Shown here: one piece after another, positions 28,401 to 43,400 of the stretch
How the letters are laid out: each line of letters begins with the position of its first letter
Numbering within the stretch: the stretch's first letter is position 1
Origin: Malurus cyaneus samueli
Lineage: Eukaryota > Chordata > Aves > Passeriformes > Maluridae
NCBI GenBank assembly: GCA_009741485.1
Contig: CM019236.1
Span: 33,251,636-33,315,635 of the forward strand
Length of the DNA stretch: 64,000 nucleotides
Direction of reading: 5' to 3'
Program-made: the position numbers and the translations under genes
The notes under the pieces: generated by a model
The model's database searches: none
Told to the model about the DNA's origin: nothing
The model's input: only the letters and a program-made list of their open reading frames with translations

Positions 28401-31400
28401 GGTGTCAGCCGCATTCCCCTAAATTTTAAATTTTAGTAAGTGTAGTGGGATACAGTATTATGCTCACATTAGTTACAAATATCTAGAAATGTATTTTTAG
28501 TATATGTGTAGCTATTCCTTTCTATTTCAATTTTTACAAATAGACTCTCATATCAACCCAGTATTATATTTTTCTACAGTTTCTTTTTACTGATGTTTGG
28601 ACCTGTCTGCATAGAACAGCATAGTTCTGTTAAGAAAAATGAGAGCAAAGGTGTTAGTTCTACAGCAAAACCTAGTACCAGAATTGTTGTTTAATGTAGT
28701 AGGTTTTATGAATCAGTTCCTTAGTTTGGAAGGCCCCTGTTTTACATTGAGTCATCTGAAAAGCTGGTGATTGAGTGTCTCTATTTTTTGATTCTTTGAT
28801 TATTTGTACATCCTTCAGTAACCATCAAATTAATTTGAATTCCTTGCCATTTTGTTGGTCAAAACAGTAATGACTTTATTGGGCTTTGTCCTAATTATTT
28901 TTTAGAAAGGCACATTTTTATATTCCTGACTTGAAGAGAATACTAATTTCGGTAAATTTATTAATGACTACTGTGTCAAAGGTCTTTCACTGTTAATCTG
29001 TGTTTTCATCTACTCATGTTTCCTAATCCTTAAAATGGACTTTCACTCCGGTTGGACATGCATATCTGCATTTCTTTCGTTTCTAGTAGTAGGATGCTCC
29101 TTACAGTTTCTGTCACTTCACATTTGGAAACACTAATATGATTCTGTAGTTTCATAGCCTCTGTCAGGTTTAATTTTTTTTTTTTAATGTTTGTTTTAGC
29201 CCATCATATGGTTCCTCTATTTTCTGGGGGAGGTGTCTGAGAGTCTGTCAAGGTGTATGGAGAAAGTATTAAGATAGCAATATTAAGAGCATCCTTCTAT
29301 ATAATACCGTTCATTATGAACATGATAAAATTTCCAATTTGAAGGAGTGTACCGATTTGCAGCTTTGTTGGTGGCATTCTTAACATTTCTTTCTCTCTAA
29401 ACACAACCAGACTGAACTTGAAGAACATTTCTGCACAGATTTCCTCATCAAGTGGAGCGCTTAGCTTCTCCATGCCTCAGTCTCTACAGTTGGGGAGTAA
29501 TTGTATTCTCCTTCTGGATGTTTTCCAAAGCTTAAAAGCTTTTGTTCAAAAGCTTTTGAGAAGTGTAGTGAGTCCAGATTATTTGCAGTTGTCTGCTTTG
29601 CATCTGCTAAATGCCTTCCTTCCAACTGTATGGGCTGTTTGTTGTACAAACACTCATCGAAAATGTTTAAACAGTGTACACAATTTTCTGTAGAGAAATT
29701 TAAGTGCAATGTGACTGAGAATTGCTTTATGTCCTCAGTTGTTGGAGCACAGTAGACAGAGAGGTCCCTTCAAACCTGGTAGCTACATGTCTACCTTTAC
29801 CCTTTCCGTAATAGTAAAATAACAAAAAGAAGAATAAAAAAAAGGGAGTCTAAATCTCTCTCTGATAGAACTGGAATTAAGAATAAGAATAGTAGTTGTG
29901 AATTAATCCTGTAAGAATTTAAGGATTTGAAGAAATTAATAAACTGAAGGGAACTAGTTTCTGTCACAGTTTGACATGCACGATTTTGCCCTTGTGTCAA
30001 GTCTCAGAAGCTGTTTTCTCACATACTCTCATCATATCAAAGTTAGCTGAGATTGATTGAAAATATGGAGCTTTTTTGTCCCACATCTTCTTCAGTCTCA
30101 TATTTTACGTCCCTTTGAAGATTGAGCTGTGAGTTAAGTACATCAAAAATGGAAGGAAGTAGCTTGTCTTGTTCTCTACATATTATGCATTAAGCATCTG
30201 GTGCTACCTGTTGGAGACAATTACCTGTTGAACAAACCTCTGTATCTGTTATAATTAAAAGTTGTAATAAATGCATAATAATGTTCTTTGAACCAATTTT
30301 CTCCTTACTTCTGTTGCACTCACTTGTATGAGAAACTGAGATGGGTTTTAGGTCTTTAAAAACTCAGTGGGTATGTTTGAAGTGATTCTTTCTTTTAGGC
30401 CAAAGTCCATTCAAATATGCTTAAAATATCTTTTACTGGTTTCATTTTTAAAGATTGTTATTTTATTCTTTAAATCCTATATCACTATACCATTTATTTA
30501 TTTTTTAAATATCTAGACTACTAATAGAAGCAGTTTAAATATACATTAGTTGTAGGAGGTATTTTGTGTACTTTTTTGTTGGAGCACAGTAGTGTTTTTG
30601 TTGTTTTTTGTTTTGAGCTCTGAACATTCCTATGCAAAAAAAGCCTCCACCTTCTCTTCTGTAAAACATTGTGTAAAAGCTCAGTTATGCAATTTATTGC
30701 AAGTAATTAAATTTAAAAAATGAACAAGAGAGAGCAATTTCTGTTTGTAAGGAAAATGTGCCTCATGTAGTCTAATCAGAAGAAGTCATTAGTAGTATTT
30801 GTACTCCTGGTCTGTAAGACTTCATAGCAAATGGAGATACAAATTGTCTTAATAAGTAGGTATCTGCTGATCAGGTAACTTTTCTGTGTGCAACAGAAGG
30901 GTTTTTACATATACATGTATGTACATATACACATTACGTGCAGTGGTTAGATGAGTAATTTTCTGACCAGGAAGACTTGTGTTTTTAAGAAGAAAATTAA
31001 TGTGAAGTTTGAATTAAATAATTTTAAGATTGATTGTTTTAATGTGGATTTTTTTTTATTTTGGTTCTTAAAAAAACAGATTCAAACTGTTTGGACAGTT
31101 GCCTTTACTTTCTGTCCAAATATCAGACCAGAAGGTGAAAAGTATCTTGGAGCTAATTGACAGCATTCCTAAGCCAGAAAGTGCGCCTGCTACCAGTTCT
31201 CCTCCAAAAATGACTGAGGTAAGGTTTTAAAAAGAGATTTCATTTAAAATTATCAGAAAAATACCTTCTTGATATTAACATTGTAGTTTTGAAAGGTGCA
31301 CAAGAATGTGAAGAATAAGTATGGGCTTAGAACTAACTTTTTCAAGAGGCACTTTCTCTAAAGCTATAGGAATTTTTCTTACTATTTAGGTAGTTTATTG

Positions 31401-34400
31401 TGAACTTAAGCCAGTAATTATGAAATAGTTGTCCAGTGCTTGGATTTAAAAGAGAACCCCTCAGAGTTTTACTACTATGGGAATTAATTTATAGTTCATA
31501 GTAATCTTGTCTGACATACTTAATTTTGTTGAAGATTAATTTAATTGTACCTTCAAATTTACACATATATCATAATGCTGCAGAATTTGAGTTCAGCTAT
31601 TTTACTTAGTAAAGAAAACATTTAAATGCTGGAATTTTTAAAGTTCAAGTCTTATGTGATCTTAGTCAGACAAGAGTTTCAAAAATCAAACAAACCATTC
31701 ACTGCCTGTTTTGTAAAAAAATCCCTTCCTTGTAAAAGTGGCAGGTATTTTTTTCAGCTGACTTCACTCTTTTCCTGTTTCAAGTCAATTACACAGTGTA
31801 ACTCAGAGGTGGAAATTTTGCCTTGTTCATATAACTATTAGGAGTTTGGAGAGTGGTTCTTGATCTTTCCCCACCTCCTTTCCTTAGTGAAATTGGTTTG
31901 GGCCACTATTATATACCTTCTTCAGAACAGAAGTTTGCCCCTTTCTTGTTGTTATTCCTGTAAAATATGTTTCACCTTATGAGCTGTTTTTAATGAAACA
32001 AGAAAGTGAACTCACAGTTGCTAGTTTTTAACATTACTCTAATTTGTGTGATCTGGCTATGTTTTATGTATGTTTAAAACAATCCTATCATTGGAATATA
32101 TGTGAAATCTTAAAAGTTAGACAAAATTTGGCTCTCCATTTTTCTTTCATTTGAAAATATTTCTAACAACCTATTACTAAATAACTCATGCACTTGATCC
32201 TAAAGGACTAGTGGTCACCTTTGTATTTGAGGGTTTTTTACATCATTTGATAATTACCTTTTCATTTTTGTACAAATTATTCTGCCCTGTTCTTGAAGGC
32301 TGTTGCCTTGTAGTTTATTTTCCACAGTATTTTCTGTGGGTTTTATTAGCATAGTATTTACTAACAATAAATGCAACAAATAAGCATGCATACCTACTGA
32401 AAGTATATATAGAATGAAGACTGTTTCACTTCAACTTGTGGTTCTTGCCATCTCTTTAGTAGTGCCATTAAAATTGTAGTTAATTCTGACCTGTTCTTTC
32501 ACTCTTCAAATATTAATAGTATACCAAGCCAAAAGCTGCCTTAGTCTCTGTTGTTTTGTGCAACTATTCACAGACTAACTTCTTTTGAGGGTAGATACTG
32601 GGACTTTACTTTTAAATAAATAGAATCTGTGCATATAAGATGATGTCCTGTGCTTTATAACACTGACTATATTTGAATTTAATTATAGAATTCCACTAGT
32701 AAGTCTAAAATATTTTAAGTGACCTTGAAGTGGCTAGTATGTCCTGTATATTAGTTGTGATACACACTAGATAAAATGAGGAAAGACTGTGGACCAAGTA
32801 TGAATGTACTTGTATTATATGTAGAATCCATATGAAAACTTACACTTAAACCTGTCTGCTCAAGCTTCCATCTGCTTCAGAGCTGGCAGACTTTAATTGC
32901 TGGTATTAAGTTTTGTTAATTTGAGTAGATTCTCTGGTTTGCTGGCAGGCATACTCCCATGCTTTCATCCTCACAGCTTAAATTGTTCTGAACTTTGTTT
33001 TTAACATATCACTTCTGAACTGAAAAGGATGTGAAATCCTTTTTCAGAATGCCATTTCCTTCTTTAAATTTTGAGTTAGTGATGGAAGTGTTCTTGAGGT
33101 GCGAAAACGAAGGCTTTTTGGAACAGATCCCTCCACATTTTTGCACTCAGTGTTTTGAGTTCAAGAAGACAGTCTACTTCAGTGTAGAAGGCTCTTTTTT
33201 GTGATTTGGGACTATGTAGTAAAATCTCAGTTTTTTCTCGTTTTCTTAGAATTCGGAAGTGTTACAGATGAGACACTTTCACAGTTACAAGACTCTTAAG
33301 TACTTTATTTATTGGTCATAGAAATGAGTATATTCAGTAGTCAGATTACGTGGACTGGGGACTAAGAGAGACTCTTGAAATGTTAAGAGTGAAATGAAAG
33401 ATATAGCCTTGGAAACTGTATAAAGATGAGTGTTCTTGTTGCCGTAATATATAGATTTGGTATTGTGATTCTGTGAATTATTGTCTGAGCTGAGCTTTTA
33501 AAGGTGCGGTAACAAGGGAGAGAAGGTGAGGTGGTGCAGGGAAGGAACTGCTGTCTGCTATGCAGTCCAGAGTGAAAGGCACTGAATGAGAAAGGGCACA
33601 CAATGCATGGTTCTCATCTTATTTTAGTACTCTGTGCAAGCACATGTATAATACATGTGCATATGGAACTTGCAAATGAGAATTCTTTACAAACCCAGAT
33701 TGCTGAGACTGCTTTCTAAGACTTGATGGTAAATAAACCATTTTAATACCTTTACTAAGAGAATTTAATTCTATTATATGTAGAAGCCATATGGACTAGA
33801 GGATTCCTGTTTTGTGGTGCACTCTAGTGGCATTTGACATAATTTAAGTTACTACTCTGGCTTGTGCATAACTGCATTTCACAATTGAAGAGTCCTAGAA
33901 TCACTGAGTATACTGACCTGGAAAGGATCATCAAAGTCCAGCTCCTGGCCCTGTGCAGGACCATCCCCAGGAGTTACACCATGTATCTGAGAGCATTATC
34001 CAAATGCTTCTTGAGCAGGCTGTGGCTAAGACCACTGCCCTGGGGAGCCTGTTCCTGTGCCTGATTTTGTTCCTGGGAAAGGACCTTTTCCCAATATAGA
34101 ATCTAAAACTCCCTGACACCTCTTTATGCTCTTCCCTTGAGTCCTGTCACTGTTTACCAGAGAGAAGAGATCAGTGTCTGCCTCTCTTCTTCCCCTTGTG
34201 AGAAAGATGAAGACTGCTGTGAGGTCTCCTCTCAGTATTTTACTAGTTTTTTTCCCCCAGATGTGTGAAGCAGTGAAGTTCAGTAAGGCAAAGTGCTGTG
34301 TCCCACACTTGGGTCACCACAACCTCAAGCAGTGCTACAGGCTGGGTCAGAGTGGCGAGAAAGCAGAAAAGGAACTGGGGGTGCTCATTCACAGGCAGCG

Positions 34401-37400
34401 GAACATGAGCCGTCAGTGCCCAGGTGGCCAAGAAGGCTGATGGCAGCCTGGCCTGTATCAGCAATAGCATGCATCAGCAATAGGATCAGGACACTGACTG
34501 TCCCTCTCTCCTTGGCACTGGTGGGGCTGCACTTTGAATCCTGTACTCAGTTTTGGATTCCTCACTCCAAAAAAGACTGAGGTGTTGGTCTTCTCCTAAA
34601 TAAAAAGTGACAGGACAGGAGTATAAATGGCCTCAGATATCTCCAGAAGTGGTTTAGATTGGATAATAGGAAAATATTTTTCACTTAAAGGATTTTCAAA
34701 CATTGGAGCAGGCTGCCCAGTGGATGAGTCACCATTCCAGGAGCTATCAAAAGACTTGTAGATGTGTCTTCTAACTTCATCACTAAACCATGTCCCTGGT
34801 AGTGCTAGGTTTACATTTGGACTTGGAGATCTGAAGGGTCTTTTCTAACCTAAATGCCTAAATGTTTCTATGTTTCTATAAAATGCAAAGCAATTCTGCT
34901 TCTCTAACATTTTGTTTAGCTCTTGTTTTCTTTTTTCCCCACCTGGCACTTGTGTTATTGTAGTCCTTTGGGGACTAGGTTTTAGCTTTTATGATTTTTC
35001 ATCTAATATGCCATTTCTGACCATCTTTTGGTCTATGAAACATTTTTGAAACTCCTCAATGTGTTTCCTAGTGTGTTCTCTCTAGCTAGATTAAAGTTCA
35101 ATAGCTTATGCTTCTGCATATTTTAGGCCTCATTTCTCCCCGTGCTTATTGATTTGCACTCAAGCTAAGTGTCTGTAAGTTGTAAAAATCTGATGCAGCA
35201 TACATGCATTGAATAGCAGGACCAATAAATACAAGCAAAAAATTTTATGATATCTCCTGTTTCAGGCTGCACTGTCCCCTGTGCTGTCATCAACACATTT
35301 GTCTCCAAGTATGTATCCTGTTTTGGATCTTCATTCATTTGCTGAGTCAGGTAATATAATCTATTTTAAAGTCTTGCTTAAGAAGCAGGTCAAGTCAAGA
35401 AGTTTTTGAGTGCTTTGAATTGATTTATTACTCTTGCTGTTAAGTGAGGATATGGGACTTTATTTCAAGTTTTTGAGGTCTCAGTATATATTCTGTTTAG
35501 CCTGCTATAATTGATACTGTCGAAATACCTGAGTATTTTCTCAAAGCTTGTTTTTGATGTCTGCTTCCTGCTGGTGTAACAATACAATTTAGTGTGGTGT
35601 GGTAGATTTATTTTTTTCTGGGCATGTGTTACTGCAAATCTCTATTCAGGGCATCTAATTCAGGGCATTCTTAGCTTTAGTGTGTACTTAGTCTTGTCTG
35701 ATTATAATTAATTAATATTTTAATAATTATTAAAAATATAATTAATTATCATTAATAATTAAATATTTTCTATGGTTAAAAATCCTTCTATTTAGGTGGA
35801 TTTATTTAAACTACAAAATAATGAAATGATGACCGTTAGAAATGACAGCGTTTTTGTAAACAAGCATTTTAACTTCTGCTGGATAAAACAGAAGATTGGC
35901 TGTGGAAGAACCAGTTGTGTTTGATACTGCCTCGCTGTTCAAACAGCTTAGCTAGATCCTCACATTTTGTCTAGTAGTCACATTAGAAAAATAATCAAAT
36001 ATATCAGTGTTATTTCAGTGTCAAATCACGTTTGTGATACCAAAACAACACGGGAGAAACAGAGAACCGAATTACTTCTCCTTTCTCAAGTTAATGATAT
36101 ATATGGTTTGCAAACACTAGCAAAATTATCAGCAAAATTAATTTTTATATCTACCTTACAGCTTTAAATTCAGTGTGTATGTGATATGTATAGAAATAAG
36201 TATCTGTGCATCTTCATCTGTTTTATTATAATTTCCTTTAAGTGTCCAAAGGTAGAGTGGAAATGTCTTTCAGTTCTTAAAAATTAGGTGAAATAAGAAT
36301 GCATGCTGGCAATAAATAATTTGAGAATGTAAAAACTAGACTTAGATTTGAATCAAGTTTGATTTTTAGTCTATACTATATGTGTAGCCATGCAGTCCTT
36401 TTAAGAAACATATGTATATTGATCCTCTATCTTCACCCTCCAAAAACTCAGAGCCACTTTTAAGCTTTAGCAAATACTTCATGTAATTTGTTGAGTTTTT
36501 CTGGAAGGATACTTCTTCCACAAATACCTTATACTTTAGTGTTTATGGTTTTAACGTAAAGTTTTACTTTACAAGACAATGCGATCTATTTATCTTTGGT
36601 TATATTTCTGCAATTGTGTAAAAAGTTTAGATTCAAAGCTTTGTAATTCTTAGAAGTCTCTCTGAAATAGGAGATGTACAGCCAGCAGAAATCCCAAGTA
36701 GAGTGTCTGATATTGAGGCAAAGGCTCCTCTACCGTCAGGAGCTGTCTGACCAGCAGATGAGTTACGCTGTTACACCAAAGACAAGACAGAGCACTGTTT
36801 GTGCTGTCTTTTGCAAAGCTGGTAGTGGGAGAATGCTGACAAAGAAATTGCTAATGTGTACTGAAGTTTATGATGACATGATGGAGGCAGGTGTAAGGTG
36901 GTGGAAGCAGGAGTGGATATGGTTATGGAAATAGATTTTATTCGTTGTTAGTTATCAGATAGGTACTTGTACATTTAAGCTTTTATAGATGTAGACATAA
37001 AAACGCTAGGTCATAGTACTGTAAAATATTGGCTGTGTAAACTGCATATGTAATGTTGTGAATTAATCCTTAGAATCAGAAGAAGAATTTTATGATGCAC
37101 TAAGCAGTCCTGAGGAAGATGTGCCATTTTTTGAAGCCTCATCTGATTCCCTCAAGCGTGTTAGCAGTACAAGGCGAAAAACCCTACGCAAGCAAGACTC
37201 TTTGAAAAATATAACAGAATTCCAGCTAAGGTTTGAAGTAGCTGAGGTAAAATTGCTTTTTAAATTTCCCTGAAGCACATCAGAACTGTGATTTTTCCAT
37301 GTTTATTGTAGTTATAAATCCACCTGCAGAAATACTAGTTCCCCATTTTTTTCTGGAACTATTACTCAGTTTTTTTCCAAGTCATAGTTACTTCCTTGTT

Positions 37401-40400
37401 GTCACTGAAATGCTTTGATTTGTCCACTTCATTTCGCAATTCACTTTGTCACTGAATTTTCTTTACCGATCTCTCAGATATCACATTATGTTTTAGCTAA
37501 ATATGTGCTTGTGGCATCTTTTTTACAGATACTGCTATGTTCAGTGGGAAAACTTCATTAATGTTTTATCTTGTAACAAGCACCGTATTTTTCTGCTCTA
37601 GTTTTTCCCAGAACCTGTTGTTCACACACAAAAATCTGTAACATCTTCATTATGTAGACTTTTCTGTGTACTTGATGTTTTAGACTTGAGGAGAAAGAAA
37701 GAGAGTATTTTATCCAAGTGCAAGAACACTTTCTAGCTGTATCAGTTGCTCTGGTGAAAGAGATGGCCTCTTAACACTTTTATTATCTTTGTCATTGGAC
37801 CATCATGGCTATGACAGTGTTATTCCTGCTATTCAGTGTATTTTACTTCACATTTATTTTAAAAATAAATCATACACATTCAGTTAACTTTACAAATTTT
37901 GTTTTAGGGTAGGGCTTACAGAATGTCTTCAATGCGTCATAGCTAGCTTGCAACATACTATATACTACACCTTTGCTACAAAGAAAACTGAAATTTACTC
38001 TTTGTGTGATGTCAAGACTTTGTTTAAGATCCACCAGTCTAAAGGAAGATGCTGTGTTTTATGTTATTTTCTAATGGCAACTAACTTACAATCCTTAAAA
38101 AAATATGGACTCTGTTAGAAATGACCTGTTTGGTACTCAAAGTTTAAAATTACTTAGTGAATTCGGTTTTGATTTTCCTTTTTTATGGATAGCCTTACAT
38201 TGAAAGAAAGAATACATACATTTGTTAGGTTGTCAAAGTCAGATTCAACAGCTCAGCTAGGTATTTATTTAACAACAGTATTGTCATGCATGGGTGAAAA
38301 GCTGGTAAATCCTCTTGCCTGACATTCATCTTGGGAATCTAATTCTTAGCAGTACAGTTCAGAGAAATTCCAGTGAAAGTAATAAACATTTTATGCTGAC
38401 TGAAAATCTAGTTTTGACTGTGTTGAACATTGCTGAGTGCTGTACAGAATTGTTTTTAAAAATAATTTCGTTTATGTAATAGTATTTGGTATTACATGCA
38501 TGCATGTTTAAAGTTTTTGTTTCAAGAACAGTGACCAGTACTGCTTGTTGAATTGTTCATTTTTTCCAAGGCATTTGCTGCATAAAATTAAATGATCAAT
38601 ACACAAATAGACATTAACCAATAAAATGTAAGCAAATATATCTTCTATGAAGACTAAGAAGATAATCCCTCACTGCTTTTGAGTGTGTGTTTTGTTTGGG
38701 CTTTTTTTAGGTCTTAATTAAATTATGCCGTCTTGCTGGTAATACTGAGATGCCTGTGCTGCAGCTTGATATTTTGGGCTTAGGCACTGAATATAAAGTA
38801 AGAAAATTTGACATGACTGCAAGTGCTTTCCTTCATGAAATTGGTCTTCTGTGTCCAGAGTACATGGGTAAGTATTTATAATCTGTTACAAATTATTCAC
38901 AACTAATACTGAGAATTTGTGTTAAAAACGTCTGTAGAGCTTTTATCAAATAAGGAAAGCTTGCCTCCTCAGTTAAATTCAGGGCTGAGGGGAAGTAAAT
39001 CAGGACCTCATCCTTTTGTTAGTGCTTTGGTAAACGTGTTCTGGTGCTGATGATTGTAGAGAGACATCTAATTATTTTATATCTACAAAAGCAGTTTTGT
39101 GATTGAATAGTAATGACAGCTAGTAGCCTAGTTTGCAATTTATAGATTAAGAAAATTTAATTTATTTTTTCTTTAAAAAAGGTAAATTTCTGTATTTTAT
39201 GTTTGTGGATTTTTTTTTTAGATGATAATGACAAGCCAGTTTACATAATTACTACATTGGATAATGTTGAAGATGATCTTCTCACTCTGGAGTATATAAA
39301 GGTTAGAAAAGAGTAGACTTTGCTTTTGAATTGTAATCCTGTCATAAACAGCATATTAACATGCAGCAGATGTTGAAGTTTTTTTCCCATACTTACTGAT
39401 GTTTTTAACATCTTGAGTGTCAGTGCAAAGGTTGCTCCTTCAACAGAGTAACTTTTTAAACTTGAGTTGTAGTGCTTTTGAAAATAAGTTTTCTCTAATG
39501 GAATTTGCAAACTTCTGATTCATTTGTTTATGTGCACTTTTGGTGAAATAGACTGATATTAAAGGACCAGAAGTGAAAACTGTCTATCAGAATGTTCTGC
39601 AGAAAATAAAGGTATGATTCCTTTTTTTTAACATAAATTTTTCATTGTGGGAAGGGAGGCATATTGGCTAAACAAAAATTTTTCTTTTAGGTGAACTTTT
39701 CATCTCTAGATGTTCATTTGCATACTGAAGCTCTGCTGAATGCTATGAACTATCTGACTAATCTTCTACCCAAAGAAGGAATTAAAGTTGCAGAAGAACC
39801 AGTCCATGAAAAAGCAGAGGAGAAGAAAGATGTTCTTAAGAAATTAAGTAAGTTTCTGTGTTATTTTCTCCTCTTTTCATTCTTAAGGAAGAAAACAAAC
39901 GTATTTTCTATTTTTATACACCTGTCAATAATGAATGAGATATGATATCAACTTCTTGATATGAGAAGTTTTGCTTAGGGTTATATTTGCTTACAGGGTT
40001 AAATCCTTAGCCACGTGCAGTTTTCTCACATTTAGGTCAAAGCTTACGTTTGCTATGTATTGGAGGCTCTGAGCAATGTAAATAGAAAACCCATAAATGG
40101 TTTTTGGGTTTTTTTTTGTCTTTTTTCCTCATATGAATTAAGGCACCTGATGGCCTTACATTATTACCTTATACTTGGGGAGAATCAACCTCCTGCTTGC
40201 TGTGTGGTTCAAAGGGATACCAAAATATTACATGTTCTTGTTGAAGAATGGTAACTTTTGTTATTTTTTATTCCCCATAGCATCAAAAAAATCTAAGTAT
40301 GAAGATGTTATTGACTTCGTTATCTGTGCAGATTTATCATGTTTGCGTATTTTTATCAGAGAGAAAAAACACAGAATAGCTGAAATTCACATTGAAGGTA

Positions 40401-43400
40401 GGAATAAAACTTTAATCACAAAGACATGAAATTTTATAACTGGAATAGTGTACAGATTTTGTATGTCTCATTTTTTGAGGTCTGGATAGCCAAGTGATCG
40501 TGAAGAAAGCAGCAACCGATGTGACTGCAAAACTGAAGAACATCATTGTTGTGGATTCTGATGAGACAGCATTGTATAAAAAGGTAGTCATATGCATAGG
40601 GATTGATTTTTTTTTTAATGGGTGCTAAATTACTTACTTTGTAGACTCTACTGTGATTTTTTCCACTCATCTTTTATGTATTTGTTGAGAGTACCATCCT
40701 CTATAGACAGATTGATTTTACTCTCACAGCCGGTAATTACTAGGCTGACATTAATTTGTGCAACTGTGATATTCAGCTGCTTGTTGTGCCTCTTACTCTG
40801 CTAAATTTAATGAAATGAATTATTCAAGCTGAGATTTCAACTAAATATTTTCAGCTGTTTCAGTGGATTTTAATTTTTTTTTTCATATATTGTTGAGATA
40901 TTTGAAGTAAAAATGTCTTAGTGGTGTGAGGTACTGCATTTTGTTTTGGAGTGAAATTTCTCCAGTGTGTAAGTTTTTACAGTAGTGATACTATTTTTTT
41001 TCTTCTTAAGGCTCTTTACATCACAGGAAAAGAAGTATTCAACTTCAGAATGGTATCATACGTGAATGCTACAGATGGCATTGCATATACAAATATGGAT
41101 GTTGTTGACAATCGTATTTACCTAATTGTTGGGTGTATTCAAGTAGTTTTTGTCAACAAGTTTGTTTCATCTATTTTGGTAAGTTAAATTTTCTAGGTAC
41201 TGTTTGTTAGCATCCAGGTAAAGTTGTCAGAGCAAGAAAGGGATAAAAGCATTCCTTATGTAGTGGTACTCTTATATTGTATAAGATTTACTGAGATTGA
41301 TGGTTGGGCTACTTTTCTTCTACATGTTTTTTACTGTGGAGTAAATAAGTAGGCAACAAGATTTGCTATTAATTATGGTAATGTTTTTCTTAGATGATTT
41401 GTGGCAGCTGTTAAATATACATACTATTCATTATTTGTAACACTGAAATGTAAGTAAGAAACCGTGAAAATTAATTATGGAAATAGCCCTTTCCATAAGT
41501 TCTGCTAGGTAAATCAATCTTTTGCTGCTCATATGATTAAATAAAATATAATTCCTACAAGTCATATTACGAGGTCATTGCTCTTACTGTCTAATTTTCC
41601 AAATATTTAGTATGGAAGTTTATTTATATATATGCATAATTTGTCATATTTGAGGGAAGATTATCCTCTTAAAGAATTTGGAAAACATATATAGCAAAAA
41701 TAACTTCTTAAGATGGTTTTTTGAGTTACAGTGATTCATAATGTTTTTGAAGTAGTGTCGTGCTTCATAATTAATTCCTGAGATGTGTATTCTTTTCCTA
41801 GGCTTTTGTAAATAACTTTCAAGCTGCCAAAGAAGCTTTTACTGAGGCAACTGTTCAAGCAGCAGAGAAAGCAGCTACAGGTGTAAAAGGGTTAGCAGAG
41901 CGTAGTTCCCGTTTGGCCCTAGATATCAATATCAAAGCACCTGTTGTGATAGTTCCACAGTCTGCAAAGTCTGCAAATGTCCTGGTGGCTGACTTTGGTC
42001 TAATCACCGTGAAGAACCAATTCTTTATTGCTAAAACAAAGACACGATATAATCTTCCGCCTGTTATTGACTCTATGACGGTGAAATTGAGTGAACTAAA
42101 GTTATACAGGTAATGTAGTGTCAATATTCTTAAAACTCATTAAATCCTTTTGGGATTATTCTGTTAGAGAGCTTTGAGGAGTTGTTAAATAATTAGTTTA
42201 TGGTTGGTGACTGACAGATACACTATTACCTTGGAATGTAACGGCAAACTAATATTTTTTAAAGTAATGAAAATATATGGTTTAGGAAAAAGAGCTGTCT
42301 ACACATCTTTAAATAGAAGCAAATGTTTGTTTTGGGAAAATTGTGTAGTACTATAGACTTATGCATTACTCATTACTTTCAGACAGTTTATACCTATTTG
42401 TATTAGATTAATTTGATGGGATTTTCAAGCTATGCATAACAGGAAAGATACTGAGTCAGGTAGCCGTAAAGAACTGTTTGAAAATGGTCCTTGGTGTGGG
42501 GTATTTGTGAGGTGAGAGGGAAGGGAAGGGGATTTTCAAACCCAGTTGAAGAGTACTGAAGAAAGAAGGAATTGCTCTCCATCAGAGAGGAGGTAAGAGA
42601 TCCTAATTTACAAGAGTTTGTGTGTTGAATGCTTAGTATGTGCTTGATACCTCCTCCCTGCCGAGCAGAGATGTCTAGTTGGTGGAGTAAGGCTTTAACT
42701 AGAGTTACTTGGAGAAGTATAAAAGCATTTTTATAGCATTATTGATAAAGATGAGGAGAAGACAGAAATGTGTTTGTTAGAATGTGTAAGTGAATGATAT
42801 TAGGCTGGGAGTGTTTTGTTTCTTTTCACAGATCTTACTATGAGCAAGATTCTTTGCAAAGTGAAGTACAGCTGCTGCAGCCAGTCAATCTGGAACTAGC
42901 TGTTGAACGAAATTTAGCTGCTGCGTGGTATAATGAAGTTCCTGATATTGAAATATCTGGCCGACTCAAGCCTATGAATGTAAGAGCTTGTTTCTGAAAG
43001 CAACTATTAAAATACTTCTGGAAAATATATTTATTTTTCTCTATAAATAAAGTCCAAGCTCAGTAGTTAGGGTATTGTTTGATTTAAATTCAGAGAGATA
43101 GAGTGGATTTCATTGTTTCATAGGGGAAATGTAAGTGAATAGGTTTCTGTTTAAATTAAGCTTCATATTTCATCTGCGGTACTCCTGACAGACTTTGTAC
43201 TGTGAATTACTGTTGCTAGTTAAAAATGATTTTGCTGACATAGCCTTCTTTTACCTGTCAGGGTCTTTCAATGAAGGATTTGAAAAGTTGGGTTTATTGC
43301 TTTGTTCAATAGTAGTGCTGAATTTGTACCCATAGCAAGCCTGAATAGTGACCTACTGTGTCACATACACACTCAAAACTCTATTAGGCTGGATGGGATT

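Larger units (their letters stand above)
31219..35265 (+). other. VPS13A intron 23
   Basis: 4,047 nt. Contains an inverted pair of CR1 fragments (33890-34885). The rest is AT-rich and unassigned. Confidence 0.8.

Noticed and set aside
41855..42124. Minus-strand ORF opposite exon 33
   Set aside because: Mirror of the VPS13A coding exon; no independent homology.
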